Shown piece after piece: positions 27,890 to 36,102 of a DNA stretch of 39,095 bases. The DNA is taken from positions 1-39,095 of the forward strand of contig CAWAXG010000034.1 of the NCBI GenBank assembly GCA_963785755.1, read 5' to 3'. Position numbers and translations under genes: made by a program. The notes under the pieces are model-generated. The model was not told the DNA's origin and searched no databases. It worked only from the letters and a program-made list of their open reading frames with translations. Numbering within the stretch: position 1 is the stretch's first letter; every line of letters begins with the position of its first letter. Origin of the DNA: JACCXG01 sp963785755 (GTDB lineage: Bacteria; Acidobacteriota; Vicinamibacteria; Vicinamibacterales; 2-12-FULL-66-21).

Positions 27890-29048
27890 TCATTTCACGC
27901 GGGCGATGACCGCTTCAATTTCGCGTCCGATTGCCGCGCTGTTGTCGTAGACCATCAGATTGATGGCGCCCTCGAGCTCACTCGTCGCCCGTGCGACAAC
28001 TCCGAAAAGGAGCCTGGAGGCATCGCTCGACAGGGCAGAGAAAAACGCGTCGGCCTCGGCGTCATGGCTGCCGTCGTCGGCAGGCATCGCGGATCCGATC
28101 CGCTGGTCGAACCTCGTCTGCAGCGCGCGCATCTTATCTTTCCAGGCGGGCTCGCCAGGCTTCGGTCCATTCGGATCGTCAGCCGACATCATCGACAGGA
28201 ACTCTGATAAGACCAGCTGCCTCAAAATTGCCGGGCCCGCCGGTCCGTTCAACTGCGCTGCAAGTTCGGCCTGAGCCTCCGGCGCGAGCTGTCCGAATTC
28301 GGATTCGAGCATGCGCACGACATCGCCGGACTTCTCGTACGCATCGACGACTCGCTCGATGCGGCTGCTGAACGACTTGCGAGCGTCCCGCCACGGCGCA
28401 GTCGACGGGTTCCAGCGATTCGCCAAGCCGCGCCGCGGGCGGTGCGTTCTGCAGCACCTCGTCGATCAGCTGGCTGGTTCTCTCTTCGATGATCAGGCGC
28501 GCCACCGCCTGGATCGGGCCCGCCAGCTTCGCTGTGACCGGGTTCATCGGCGGCACGCTTGGAACGCGCGAGTCGACAACCGGTCGACGATCGGTCGTGA
28601 CCAGGCGAAAGCTTTTGAGGAAGCGCTTCGGCGTATCGTCCGGTGATCCCTTTGGGCCGACCGTCATGACGAGGTAGAAGTGCTCGCCGGTAGCGACGAG
28701 AAGGTTGGTGCCCTCGAGCTCCCCGATCTCGAGCGAGAAACGGAGTGACTGATAGCCGTCGAGGTCACCGGATGAGGAGCGGCCCCGCTTGGCCGTGGCC
28801 CCTTCGACGATACTGTCCCTCAGGGACTCCAGGCACTTCACGAGTGCTTTGCGCTCTCGGCGCTCGACGAGCTCCCGTGTGGTCGGATCAACCGGCAGCA
28901 GCTTGACCGCAAGAAACCAGAACCCGGATTCGAAGACATATTGACCCGATTCGGCGTCCGTCTGCGGCTCGCTCGGCGCCTCGATTGAAAAGCCTGCCCC
29001 TTGCGGGGCAACGCGGTTCCACCGGGTCTCGGCGCTGCTCGTTGACAC
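27890..29048 (-). CDS. Hypothetical protein, about 386 residues (one frameshift)
   Basis: No family recognised with confidence. The frame from GTG 29048 gives an N-terminal domain of about 150 residues (WNRVAPQGAGFSIEAPSEPQ, YVFESGFWFLAVKLLPVDP, LDGYQSLRFSLEIGELEGTN, HFYLVMTVGPKG, KRFLKSFRLV). Its alternating strands ending in FLKSFRLV resemble small beta-rich domains found in exported acidobacterial proteins. A helical C-terminal domain starts IQAVARLIIEERTSQLIDEV and continues after a frame change near 28425 with ANRWNPSTAPWRDARKSFSS, PEAQAELAAQLNGPAGPAIL and AINLMVYDNSAAIGREIEAV. One extra base explains the split. No ribosome site is seen before the GTG, and another frame from 29106 starts MNNCYLEAILIGSIICRDCG, so the true N-terminus is open. 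Confidence 0.6.
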
Positions 29049-29278
29049 CGCAGTCGCGACAGATGATCGACCCGATGAGGATGGCTTCGAGATAACAGTT
29101 ATTCATCGCATTTCTCGTGTTCGAACACGGCGGACGCGTCGAACGTTCCCGGGTTACCGATTGCCTAACGTGGCCCGAACTGCTTCTAAGGGCGCAAACA
29201 CGGGGTTGAATCGATCACGACTCGAGGGCTGCAGGGCGTTGTGAAATGCTGGGGTTGACCCGGGACACGCCGCGTTCA

Positions 29279-29396
29279 GGCTCCGGAGGGCTGAGTGTCG
29301 AGGAAACGGCGCGGGCGCTGAACGTCTCTGTCGGAACCATCGGCCGCGAGCAACGGCTGGCCGAGGCCTGGCTTCATCGCGAGCTGGCCCTTCGAG
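29279..29396 (+). pseudogene. Fragment of an ECF sigma factor (sigma-4 region)
   Basis: Reads SGGLSVEETARALNVSVGTI then GREQRLAEAWLHRELALR, clearly the sigma-4 end of a TIGR02999-like sigma factor; compare FSGMSIEETALVLSSSPATV and WRLARSWLHREL in the gene at 25549. The conserved sequence upstream of the fragment is missing. It ends where a globin fragment begins, so this is a recombination or decay junction rather than a gene. Confidence 0.75.
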
Positions 29397-29400
29397 TCTT

Positions 29401-29607
29401 TGCGGCCCCGCCTGGCTCAGCTCGGACGCCTGCACGCCAGCTACGGCGTCCTGCCGGCTCAGTACCGACAGCTTGATCGCCGCTCTGCTCTGGGCGTTTG
29501 GCCAGGCGCTGGGCGCGGATTTCGACGCCCGCACGCGCGAGGCCTGGCGGCTGGTCCTGACAGCCGTTGCCGCCGTCATGCAAGAGGGTGCTGCGACGCC
29601 GGAATGA
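29401..29607 (+). pseudogene. C-terminal half of a globin gene, frameshifted
   Basis: Reads RPRLAQLGRLHASYGVLPAQ, changes frame near 29468 (CAGCTTGATC for CAGCTGATC), then LIAALLWAFGQALGADFDAR and TREAWRLVLTAVAAVMQEG to a stop at 29605-29607. It aligns with the second half of the intact globin directly downstream (LGERHAGYGVRDEHYEAVGQ and ALLWTLETGLKDAF), including the haem-ligand histidine. The N-terminal half is lost. It is probably the remains of a tandem globin duplication or of a neighbouring globin paralogue. Confidence 0.75.
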
Positions 29608-29659
29608 TCGATTCCGCCGTCATCCTGCGCCCGTGTGGGATGAAAGGCGGTATTGGATC

Positions 29660-30109
29660 ATGACCTTACGACAGATTGAACTGGTGCAGCAGAGCTTCCG
29701 GTTGATTCAACCCATCATCGACGATGCGGCAATCTTGTTCTACGACCGGCTCTTCGAGATTGATCCGTCCTTGCAGCCCATGTTTCGCCGGTCGCGGCGC
29801 GAGCAGGCGCGCCTGCTGGCGCAGACGCTCACCGTCGTCGTCAAGGGGATCGATCGTCCTTCGCAACTTCGGGGCGGCGTGGAGGCGCTGGGGGAGCGTC
29901 ATGCCGGCTACGGAGTGCGCGACGAGCACTATGAGGCGGTGGGCCAGGCACTCTTGTGGACACTCGAGACAGGGTTGAAGGACGCATTCACGTCCGAGGT
30001 GCGCGACGCCTGGGTGACGGCGTATGGTTGGCTGGCGTACACGATGCAGCGTGGCGCCGCCCGTCACGCGGATGCCAGTCAGCAGACCGGTGCCGCCAGC
30101 GCGGCGTGA
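29660..30109 (+). CDS. Single-domain globin (flavohaemoglobin-like)
   Basis: A 149-residue haem protein matching the globin domain of flavohaemoglobins without the reductase part. The start at 29660 is preceded by AAAGG at suitable distance. Expected residues are visible: tyrosine in ILFYDRLFE (B10), SLQPMFRRSRREQARLLAQT (CD-E region), the proximal histidine in LGERHAGYGV (F8), and HYEAVGQALLWTLETGL (G helix). Its likely role is nitric oxide or oxygen chemistry; a partner reductase is not nearby. It follows the decayed globin half, and the stop codon lies within a 16-base tandem duplication, with a hairpin repeat element just downstream. Confidence 0.9.
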   Translation: MTLRQIELVQQSFRLIQPIIDDAAILFYDRLFEIDPSLQPMFRRSRREQARLLAQTLTVVVKGIDRPSQLRGGVEALGERHAGYGVRDEHYEAVGQALLWTLETGLKDAFTSEVRDAWVTAYGWLAYTMQRGAARHADASQQTGAASAA

Positions 30110-30139
30110 GCCGATCGTTTTGGGAGCCGATCGTTTGGG
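30108..30139. repeat. 16-base tandem duplication across the globin stop codon
   Basis: GAGCCGATCGTTTTGG (30108-30123) is followed at once by GAGCCGATCGTTTGGG (30124-30139). The first copy overlaps the last two bases of the globin stop codon, and the second runs into the hairpin repeat element at 30139. It looks like a small duplication at an insertion or slippage site. Confidence 0.7.
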
Positions 30140-30189
30140 GCTCTTCCGAGTGCGTGGCTTCCACCTTCAGGCGGAAGGAAACTCAGATA
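30139..30189 (+). repeat. Dispersed hairpin repeat element, copy 1 (51 bases)
   Basis: It matches 33101-33151 in 48 of 51 positions in the same orientation. The core is GAGTGCGTGGCTTCC, then CACCTTCAGGCGGAAGG, ending CTCAGATA. The inverted repeat CTTCCACC/GGCGGAAG around TTCA has one mismatch here that is perfect in the other copy. It lies between the globin and the glycine-rich gene. Translated antisense it gives the LPPEGGSHA-type peptide. Confidence 0.75.
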
Positions 30190-30323
30190 CGTGCCGACCT
30201 GCTGTGGGCATATGAGCTGCTGTCCCGTCTCTCTGAAACGCTGTGGCGCGATGCTTCCGTTCGCAAGAGGAGAAGATCGCACTAGCGCCCGCGTACCCAT
30301 TGATCAGGGACAGCATTCGAGTC

Positions 30324-31085
30324 TTACCACGTGATCAGCGCGTAGCCGGGCTTGCCCGGAAGCCCCGGTCTGCCAGCCTGGCCGTAGGGCGCTCTGTCCC
30401 CGCCGGCGCCGCCTTGTCCGGCCACCGGCTTGAGATCGGCAATCAGGCCCGCAACTCCGCCACTCCCGCCGGCAGTATTGCCGTCGCTAGGGTTGTTAGG
30501 GGTGCCAGTGTATCCCACGCTGCCGGGGAGGCCTGGCCTCGAAATCCCAATCGCGCTGGCGCTAGCGCCGGCGCCTCCGACGTACTGCTGACCACCTCCG
30601 CCGCCCGCCGCCGCGGCGATGACCGTGGTGCCAAGCGTGAGCTGTGTCGGCGTACCAGGCTCGCCGTTGCCGGGCGGCGCTGATAGATTGAGTGGCTGCC
30701 CGGCACCACCGGCGCCACCGGAGCCGACGACGACGTTATACGTCGTGCCCGGGACTACGTCGACGACCGCGCGAACATACGCTCCGCCGCCGCCGCCGTT
30801 GCCTTCTCCATCCGGGAGACAGCCCCAGCCTCCGCACGCGCTTGCTTGGCCGCCGCTCCCGCCACCACCCGGCCCCCACAGTTCAACGAACACGTGCATC
30901 ACCCCGGACGGAATCGTCAGGGTTCCCGACGTCGTGAACTCGCGCATGCCTTTGAATCCGCCCGGACCCGCAGGTCCCGGAGGCCCCTTGTGGACGCTCT
31001 CGACAATCCGCATCAGATGGTTATCGGAAGACGCCTTGTCTTCATGATCGAAGTAGCCAGGAAGAAGGCGACAGGTCGATGTCAA
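30324..31085 (-). CDS. Glycine-rich protein with short collagen-like segment
   Basis: About 253 residues from a TTG at 31085; an ATG at 31013 is equally possible and neither has a clear ribosome site. A collagen-like run (KGPPGPAGPGGFKG) leads into a beta-strand unit (MREFTTSGTLTIPSGVMHVF, VELWGPGGGGSGG), then a glycine-rich shell (GNGGGGGAYVRAVVDVVPGT, NVVVGSGGAGGAGQPL, AAAAGGGGGQQYVGGAG) and a final collagen-like stretch with GRPGLPGKPGYALITW. Glycine-rich proteins ending this way occur as phage tail/adhesion-type fibres and as bacterial surface proteins. No signal peptide is seen, so the N-terminus may be missing or mis-framed. No phage genes are near. It is divergent from the amine oxidase and lies between the two 51-base hairpin repeats. 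Confidence 0.65.
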   Translation of the reverse strand: MTSTCRLLPGYFDHEDKASSDNHLMRIVESVHKGPPGPAGPGGFKGMREFTTSGTLTIPSGVMHVFVELWGPGGGGSGGQASACGGWGCLPDGEGNGGGGGAYVRAVVDVVPGTTYNVVVGSGGAGGAGQPLNLSAPPGNGEPGTPTQLTLGTTVIAAAAGGGGGQQYVGGAGASASAIGISRPGLPGSVGYTGTPNNPSDGNTAGGSGGVAGLIADLKPVAGQGGAGGDRAPYGQAGRPGLPGKPGYALITW

Positions 31086-31318
31086 GGCCCCACGACGCTG
31101 ACGACGTGTTCGGCGGCACGTGCGGCACTTGTTGACGACCGCCCGGAACGTTGACGTGTTTCGATCCAGATTTGCGATCTCTCCTGTAAGACAACCGCAC
31201 CGAGAGGTCGGTGGACTTCGGATCCGAAGCCAACACGGTACGAGCCGACGTCCGACCGGATACTTCGATGCCGCGCGCCACGATACGCAATCTCGGGGTC
31301 GCGTACACGAGGAGTTTC

Positions 31319-32983
31319 ATGTCCCGCAACCCACTATTCGACCAGTTCTCGCGGACGATCCGCGTCGCGTGGTTCGCCGAGGAGACGAGGATCGCAACGG
31401 ACGAGGCGCGCGCGCGCGCCGCAGAAGCCGGGTGGCAGGCGAAACAGCGGCGCTCGAGGCGCGAGTTCCTCGGCGACGTCGCGCGCGTGGCCGCGTCGGG
31501 CGCTCTGGCCACGGTCGCTCGACCGCTCGAGCTCGCCCACGCCGCGCGAGCCAACGCGGGCCGCAGCGTCGCGATCGTTGGCGCTGGCATGGCCGGCCTT
31601 GCGTGTGCCGACCGCTTGAGAGAGTCGAGGATTCTCGCCACCGTCTATGAGGCAGCGCCTGAACGCGTCGGGGGCCGCGTCCGTTCGATCGCCGATACCT
31701 TTCCCGGGCGGACGATCGAACTGGGCGGCGAGTTCATAGACTACTGGCACGCTGCGATCCTGAGGTACGTGCGGCGCTTCAATCTCACGAGGATCGACTT
31801 GTTCGACACGACCGAGGAGGTCCTCTACCGGATCGACGGTGTGACCTACCCCGAGTCGACGATCATCGACGCCTTCCGCGACGTCGTTCAGCGCATGAAG
31901 AAAGACATGCGGGCGGTGACGTCCGGCATCAGCGCGAGAAACTTCGACCCTGCGCCCAACAGCGCCGACCGACGACTCGACAACACGAACCTTCAGGAGT
32001 ACCTCGAGCAGATCGGCGCGCCCGACGTGTTCATCAACGCGATTCAGTCGGTGTTCGGCGGCGAGTACGGACAGGAGATCCACCTGCAAAGTTGCTTGAA
32101 CTTCATCCTTTTCGCGAAGCTTGCACGCAGCAAGAGCCGCATCGTCTACTTCGGCGCCAACAACGCGGAGCGTTACGCCATCGCGGAGGGAAACGAGACG
32201 CTCGCGCAGAGACTGCGCGACGATGTCGTTGCCGCCGGCGGCGTCGTCCACGGCGGCATGAGCCTGACGGCCCTGAAAAAGGAAACTGACGGGCGTTACG
32301 TGCTCACGTTCGAAGACGGGACGTCGTCCGCGCATGATGCCGTCGTGCTCGCCATTCCCGCGACGGTGATTCGAGCCCGGGTCGCACTCGACACCAGCCT
32401 GGAAATTGCTTCCGAGACCCTTGACGCCATCGCCGGCCTGCAGTACGGCGACAACACGAAAACGATGTTCCAGTTCCGGTCGAACCTGCCGTTTGCCGCA
32501 CTCGGCGCCGATGGGGCCGCTTACGCAAGCGATCCGATGCTGCCGAACGTGCAGGTGGCATTCCCCTCGAAAACGCCTGCACCTGGTGCGAACCCGATGA
32601 CACCGGTCATCGTCGACTACGGCTTCGGGGCACGGGGCCGTCTTCTCCCCACCGTCGACCCAGACGGTACCGGCTTCCTGAGCGGCTACGATCAGATCTT
32701 CCCGGGCGCTGCGGCTGCGGTCGTACCGCTTCTCAATGGCCAGCTCTTCACGCGCGCCCACTGGCCGTCCGAATCAAACGCGTTGGGGAGCTACACCTGC
32801 AACCAGCCAGGCTACTTCACAACGATGGAGGGCTGGCTCGGCGAGCCTGCCGGGAATCTCGCGTTCGCGGGCGAGCACACGGACAGCTTCCATAATTTCC
32901 AGGGATTCATCGAAGGCGCGGCGCAGTCCGGTATCCGCGCCGCCGAGTATCTCCTCGATCGGATCCGGAGCGGCTTGCTGTAG
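31319..32983 (+). CDS. FAD-dependent amine oxidase, Tat-exported
   Basis: A 554-residue flavin monoamine oxidase. The ATG at 31319 is chosen for the GGAG at 31311-31314; an in-frame ATG at 31268 is weaker. Residues 44-70 form a twin-arginine signal (RRSRREFLGDVARVAASGAL), so a folded, flavin-loaded enzyme is exported. The FAD-binding Rossmann motif is VAIVGAGMAGLACADRLRE (GAGMAG about 88-93), followed by RVGGRVRSI and IELGGEFIDYWH. The C-terminal flavin contact is NLAFAGEHTDSF with FQGFIEGAAQSGIRAAEYLL. It oxidises amines to imines with release of hydrogen peroxide; the substrate is not predictable. It is the only complete enzyme gene between the two 51-base repeats and is undamaged. No amine transporter is adjacent. 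Confidence 0.9.
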   Translation: MSRNPLFDQFSRTIRVAWFAEETRIATDEARARAAEAGWQAKQRRSRREFLGDVARVAASGALATVARPLELAHAARANAGRSVAIVGAGMAGLACADRLRESRILATVYEAAPERVGGRVRSIADTFPGRTIELGGEFIDYWHAAILRYVRRFNLTRIDLFDTTEEVLYRIDGVTYPESTIIDAFRDVVQRMKKDMRAVTSGISARNFDPAPNSADRRLDNTNLQEYLEQIGAPDVFINAIQSVFGGEYGQEIHLQSCLNFILFAKLARSKSRIVYFGANNAERYAIAEGNETLAQRLRDDVVAAGGVVHGGMSLTALKKETDGRYVLTFEDGTSSAHDAVVLAIPATVIRARVALDTSLEIASETLDAIAGLQYGDNTKTMFQFRSNLPFAALGADGAAYASDPMLPNVQVAFPSKTPAPGANPMTPVIVDYGFGARGRLLPTVDPDGTGFLSGYDQIFPGAAAAVVPLLNGQLFTRAHWPSESNALGSYTCNQPGYFTTMEGWLGEPAGNLAFAGEHTDSFHNFQGFIEGAAQSGIRAAEYLLDRIRSGLL

Positions 32984-33437
32984 TGCCGTTCAGATGCGGG
33001 GTCGCACACTGAAGTGATGCGGCCGATATCATGCGCGCGCCGAGTCAGGCTGAGGTGTGACCCTGCTCTTCGCGCCCCGAGTGCGTGGCGTCCGCCTTCG
33101 GGCTCTCCCGAGTGCGTGGCTTCCGCCTTCAGGCGGAAGGAAGCTCAGATAATCGCTGTATTCGACAGCATCTGTCGCCTTCCTCGTAGCTGACCCGACA
33201 TCAACGGGCGCAAGGCCCGAACGGTCAACCGCGGTTCGCGATTTCTTCGCACCTCAGCCAAACTCCCCAGGTTTCTCGGATCTACTTTCCATTCCGGACG
33301 GGACCTCTCTGTACGGCATTCGCGGGAAAGTCTATTCGGAACAAACGCTTTCGCGCGTGATCTCGTCTGAGATACCGCGTGAACAACCGTGGCGCCAGCG
33401 TGGCCGCGTTGGCGTTCCCGCAGAAAGGCGTTCGATC
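32984..33437. other. Intergenic region with one repeat and a partial second unit
   Basis: There is no convincing gene in these 454 bases. CCGAGTGCGTGGC occurs at 33077-33089 and again at 33108-33120 (the latter inside the 51-base repeat), so the element is partly duplicated. The 5' part of the permease frame (33357-33437) is open but poorly protein-like and is not counted as coding. No clear promoter was identified. Confidence 0.6.
33101..33151 (+). repeat. Dispersed hairpin repeat element, copy 2 (51 bases)
   Basis: It is 48/51 identical to 30139-30189. It contains a perfect inverted repeat at 33120-33139: CTTCCGCC, loop TTCA, GGCGGAAG. It lies 117 bases after the amine oxidase stop. The two copies, in direct orientation, bracket a 3-kb segment holding the glycine-rich and amine oxidase genes. 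Confidence 0.78.
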
Positions 33438-35843
33438 ATGAACGGTTCTGATATCCGCTACGCATGGCGGGCGCTCAACCACCAGAGATTCGGCAGCGCG
33501 ATCGTCGTCGCGATGCTCGCGCTGGGTATTGGCGCCAACGTCGCGGTGTTCACGCTGATCAACGGCTTGTTCCTCAAGCCGCTGCCGTTCCCGGATCCGG
33601 ATCGCCTCGTCTACATCAACGAAACGGCGCCGCGTTGGAACCTCGAGACCACGGGCATCACCTATGCGGATTTCGCGCAATGGCACAAAGCGCAGCAGTC
33701 CTTCGCAGCCATTGCCACGTTCAACCGCCGATCGTTCAACGTCGCCACCGAGAACGGTGCGGATCGGATGGACGGCGCGTCGGTATCCGCGGACTTCGCC
33801 AAGGTCCTCGGCATCGAGCCGGTCATCGGACGCATGTTCACGCCCGAAGAAGATCGGCCCAACGGACCCAACGTCGCGCTGATTAGCATGGGTGTATGGC
33901 ACGAACGCTTCGGCGGGCGGAACGACGTGCTTGGCCAGACGATTCGACTCAACAGCCGACAGTTCACCATCATCGGCGTGCTGCCTCCGAGCGCCGACTT
34001 CCCTGGCGGCGTGCGGTTGTGGACCCCACAACAGGGCGATCCGAACTCCGTCGACAGCTATTCTCTGGAAGGCGCTGGACGGCTCAAGCCTGGAGTCACG
34101 GTGGCACAGGGCGCCGCCGATCTCCTGAGGGCACATCAACCGATCTTCGACACGCGCGACAAAGAACGAAACGTCTCACCACTGGTGCGCGACCTGCGCC
34201 AGCATCTCATCGGCGACTACGACACCATCGTCTCCACGCTCGGCGTAGCCGTGTCGCTGTTGCTCATCGTCGCCTGCGCGAACGTGGCCGCAATGATGCT
34301 GGCACGCGCGCTGACGCGTCGGCGTGAGATGGGCATCCGCCTCGCCATCGGCGCCAGCCGCACCCGCTTGCTGCGGCAGCTCCTCGTCGAAAACCTGATC
34401 CTCTCCGCCGTGGGCGGCGTCCTCGGACTCGTGATCGGCAACTGGGCGATCCAGCTGTTGCTCGAATCGCTGCCCGACCAGGCGCCGCGATGGGCGTCGT
34501 TCGCGCTCGATGCCCGCATGGTGATCTTCACGCTCGGCACGTGCACCGTCTCTGCCCTCCTCTTCGGCTGGGCGCCGGCCCTGCATGCGATGAACGCGGA
34601 CCTGCGCAGCGCCGTGGCCTCGGACACCGCGGGTTCGACGCCCGCCATCCGCGGTCGACGCACACTGCGCGCGCTCGTGGTGGCGGAGTTCGCGCTCGCG
34701 TCGCTGATGTTCGTGTGCGGCGGTCTGCTGGTGCGCGCCTACGATCGCGTGAAAAACGTCGACCCGGGGTTCGATCCCAACGGCGTCATGAGCTTCACGG
34801 TGTCGCTGCCGGGCGTGACCTATGCCGACAACAAGGCGCGCCTTTCATTCTTCGAGCGGCTCGAAACCCGGTTGCGCGAGCTGCCCGGTGTGACCAACGC
34901 CGGCATCATCTCGTGCGCACCAATCAGCAACTGCCACTGGGGCAACTTCTACCACGCCGAAGGCGCGGCACCGCGCCGCCCGAATGAGCCCAATCCCGTC
35001 GTGTTGAATCGGGTCGCATCGCCCGGATACTTCCAGTCGATGGGCATCAGGCTGCAGCGCGGACGCCTGTTCACAGATCAGGACGGCCGCGAAGGCGCGG
35101 ACCAACCAAGCGTCATCATCGTCAACGAGACCTTTGCGAAAACGCTGTGGCCCGACGGTAGAGATCCGATCGGGCAGCGCGTGCGCCAGGGCGAAAAGGC
35201 GCCATGGCTCACCGTGGTCGGGGTCGTGGCGGACGTGAAGCACTACGGCCTCGAGCGCGACATCCGACCTGGTGTGTACCTGCCGCTCCCGCGCATCGTG
35301 CTGTCGACGATGAGCTTTGCGATCAAGGCTGCGGGCGATCCGGCAGCACTGATTCCCACCGCCCGCACCATCGTGCGCGACATGGATCCGGAACTTCCGA
35401 TCTACAACGCGCGGACGATGAACGAGCGCATGAGACTGAGCCTGACGCTGCGGGCGGCGTATTCGTGGATGCTCGTGGTGTTTGCAGGGATCGCATTGTT
35501 GCTGGCGTTGGGCGGCAGCTACGGGGTGACGTCGTATCTGGTGTCGCAGCGCACCCGCGAGCTTGGCATCCGCGTGGCTCTCGGCGCGCAGCGTCGCGAC
35601 ATTTCGCGTGCGGTGCTGAAAGGCAGCACCGCGATCGTCGGGATCGGTCTGGCGATCGGCATTGCCGGCGCGATCGGCGCCGGTCGCCTTCTGTCGTCGT
35701 TGTTATTCGGCGTGCCGCCTTATGACGCGCTGATTCTCAGCATCGCCGTTGCCGCGCTTGGCGCATGCGGTTTCCTGGCTAACTGGCTGCCCGCACGCCG
35801 AGCCTCACGTGTCGACCCGATGATTTCACTACGCGCGGATTAG
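33438..35843 (+). CDS. ABC transporter permease, ADOP type (acidobacterial duplicated orphan permease)
   Basis: An 801-residue MacB/FtsX-like permease with the duplicated layout of the ADOP family: a first membrane helix (VVAMLALGIGANVAVFTLIN), a periplasmic MacB-type core (LPFPDPDRLVYINE, VLGIEPVIGRMFTPEEDRPN, LNSRQFTIIGVLPP), three helices with the FtsX signature (SLLLIVACANVAAMMLARAL, RRREMGIRLAIGASRTRLLR), then a second periplasmic domain (SPGYFQSMGIRLQRGRLFTD, DPIGQRVRQG) and a second FtsX set (SQRTRELGIRVALGAQRRDI). It ends LPARRASRVDPMISLRAD, as usual for the family. The ATG at 33438 has AAAGG nine bases upstream and opens with MNGSDIRYAWRAL. As typical for the group, no ATPase gene lies next to it. 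It probably exports or senses an envelope compound; the specific substrate is unknown. The gene is intact. Confidence 0.92.
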   Translation: MNGSDIRYAWRALNHQRFGSAIVVAMLALGIGANVAVFTLINGLFLKPLPFPDPDRLVYINETAPRWNLETTGITYADFAQWHKAQQSFAAIATFNRRSFNVATENGADRMDGASVSADFAKVLGIEPVIGRMFTPEEDRPNGPNVALISMGVWHERFGGRNDVLGQTIRLNSRQFTIIGVLPPSADFPGGVRLWTPQQGDPNSVDSYSLEGAGRLKPGVTVAQGAADLLRAHQPIFDTRDKERNVSPLVRDLRQHLIGDYDTIVSTLGVAVSLLLIVACANVAAMMLARALTRRREMGIRLAIGASRTRLLRQLLVENLILSAVGGVLGLVIGNWAIQLLLESLPDQAPRWASFALDARMVIFTLGTCTVSALLFGWAPALHAMNADLRSAVASDTAGSTPAIRGRRTLRALVVAEFALASLMFVCGGLLVRAYDRVKNVDPGFDPNGVMSFTVSLPGVTYADNKARLSFFERLETRLRELPGVTNAGIISCAPISNCHWGNFYHAEGAAPRRPNEPNPVVLNRVASPGYFQSMGIRLQRGRLFTDQDGREGADQPSVIIVNETFAKTLWPDGRDPIGQRVRQGEKAPWLTVVGVVADVKHYGLERDIRPGVYLPLPRIVLSTMSFAIKAAGDPAALIPTARTIVRDMDPELPIYNARTMNERMRLSLTLRAAYSWMLVVFAGIALLLALGGSYGVTSYLVSQRTRELGIRVALGAQRRDISRAVLKGSTAIVGIGLAIGIAGAIGAGRLLSSLLFGVPPYDALILSIAVAALGACGFLANWLPARRASRVDPMISLRAD

Positions 35844-36102
35844 ACCGCGCGGAAGAGATCTTTGCGGAGGACTGCCTCGAGCAGCCGTGACCCCGTTGGC
35901 GAAGTCAGCTGTGGGAACCGGGCGCACGGCCGCGACCGACCACGGCTGGTGGCCAGTGGCAGCCTACTCACATCACTTCCTCGATTACTGCGCTCTGCAA
36001 GACATCGGACGATTCCAAAAGAATCATCGAGGGCCGGCCGGATTTCTGAACCGACCGCTACAGCCGACTTTGGCAAAGCTTCGGTGATGCGGCCAGCAGG
36101 CC

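Noticed and set aside
31334..32761. 475-residue open frame on the minus strand
   Set aside because: Antisense to the intact amine oxidase; no family features and biased composition.
30139..33151. Composite transposon formed by the 51-base repeats
   Set aside because: No transposase lies between or beside the copies, and the repeats are too short for insertion sequences. Kept only as a repeat-bracketed segment.
35844..36102. Possible gene or element between the permease and the last kinase
   Set aside because: Only short frames of shadow type are present. The region separates two convergent genes and no clear terminator was seen.
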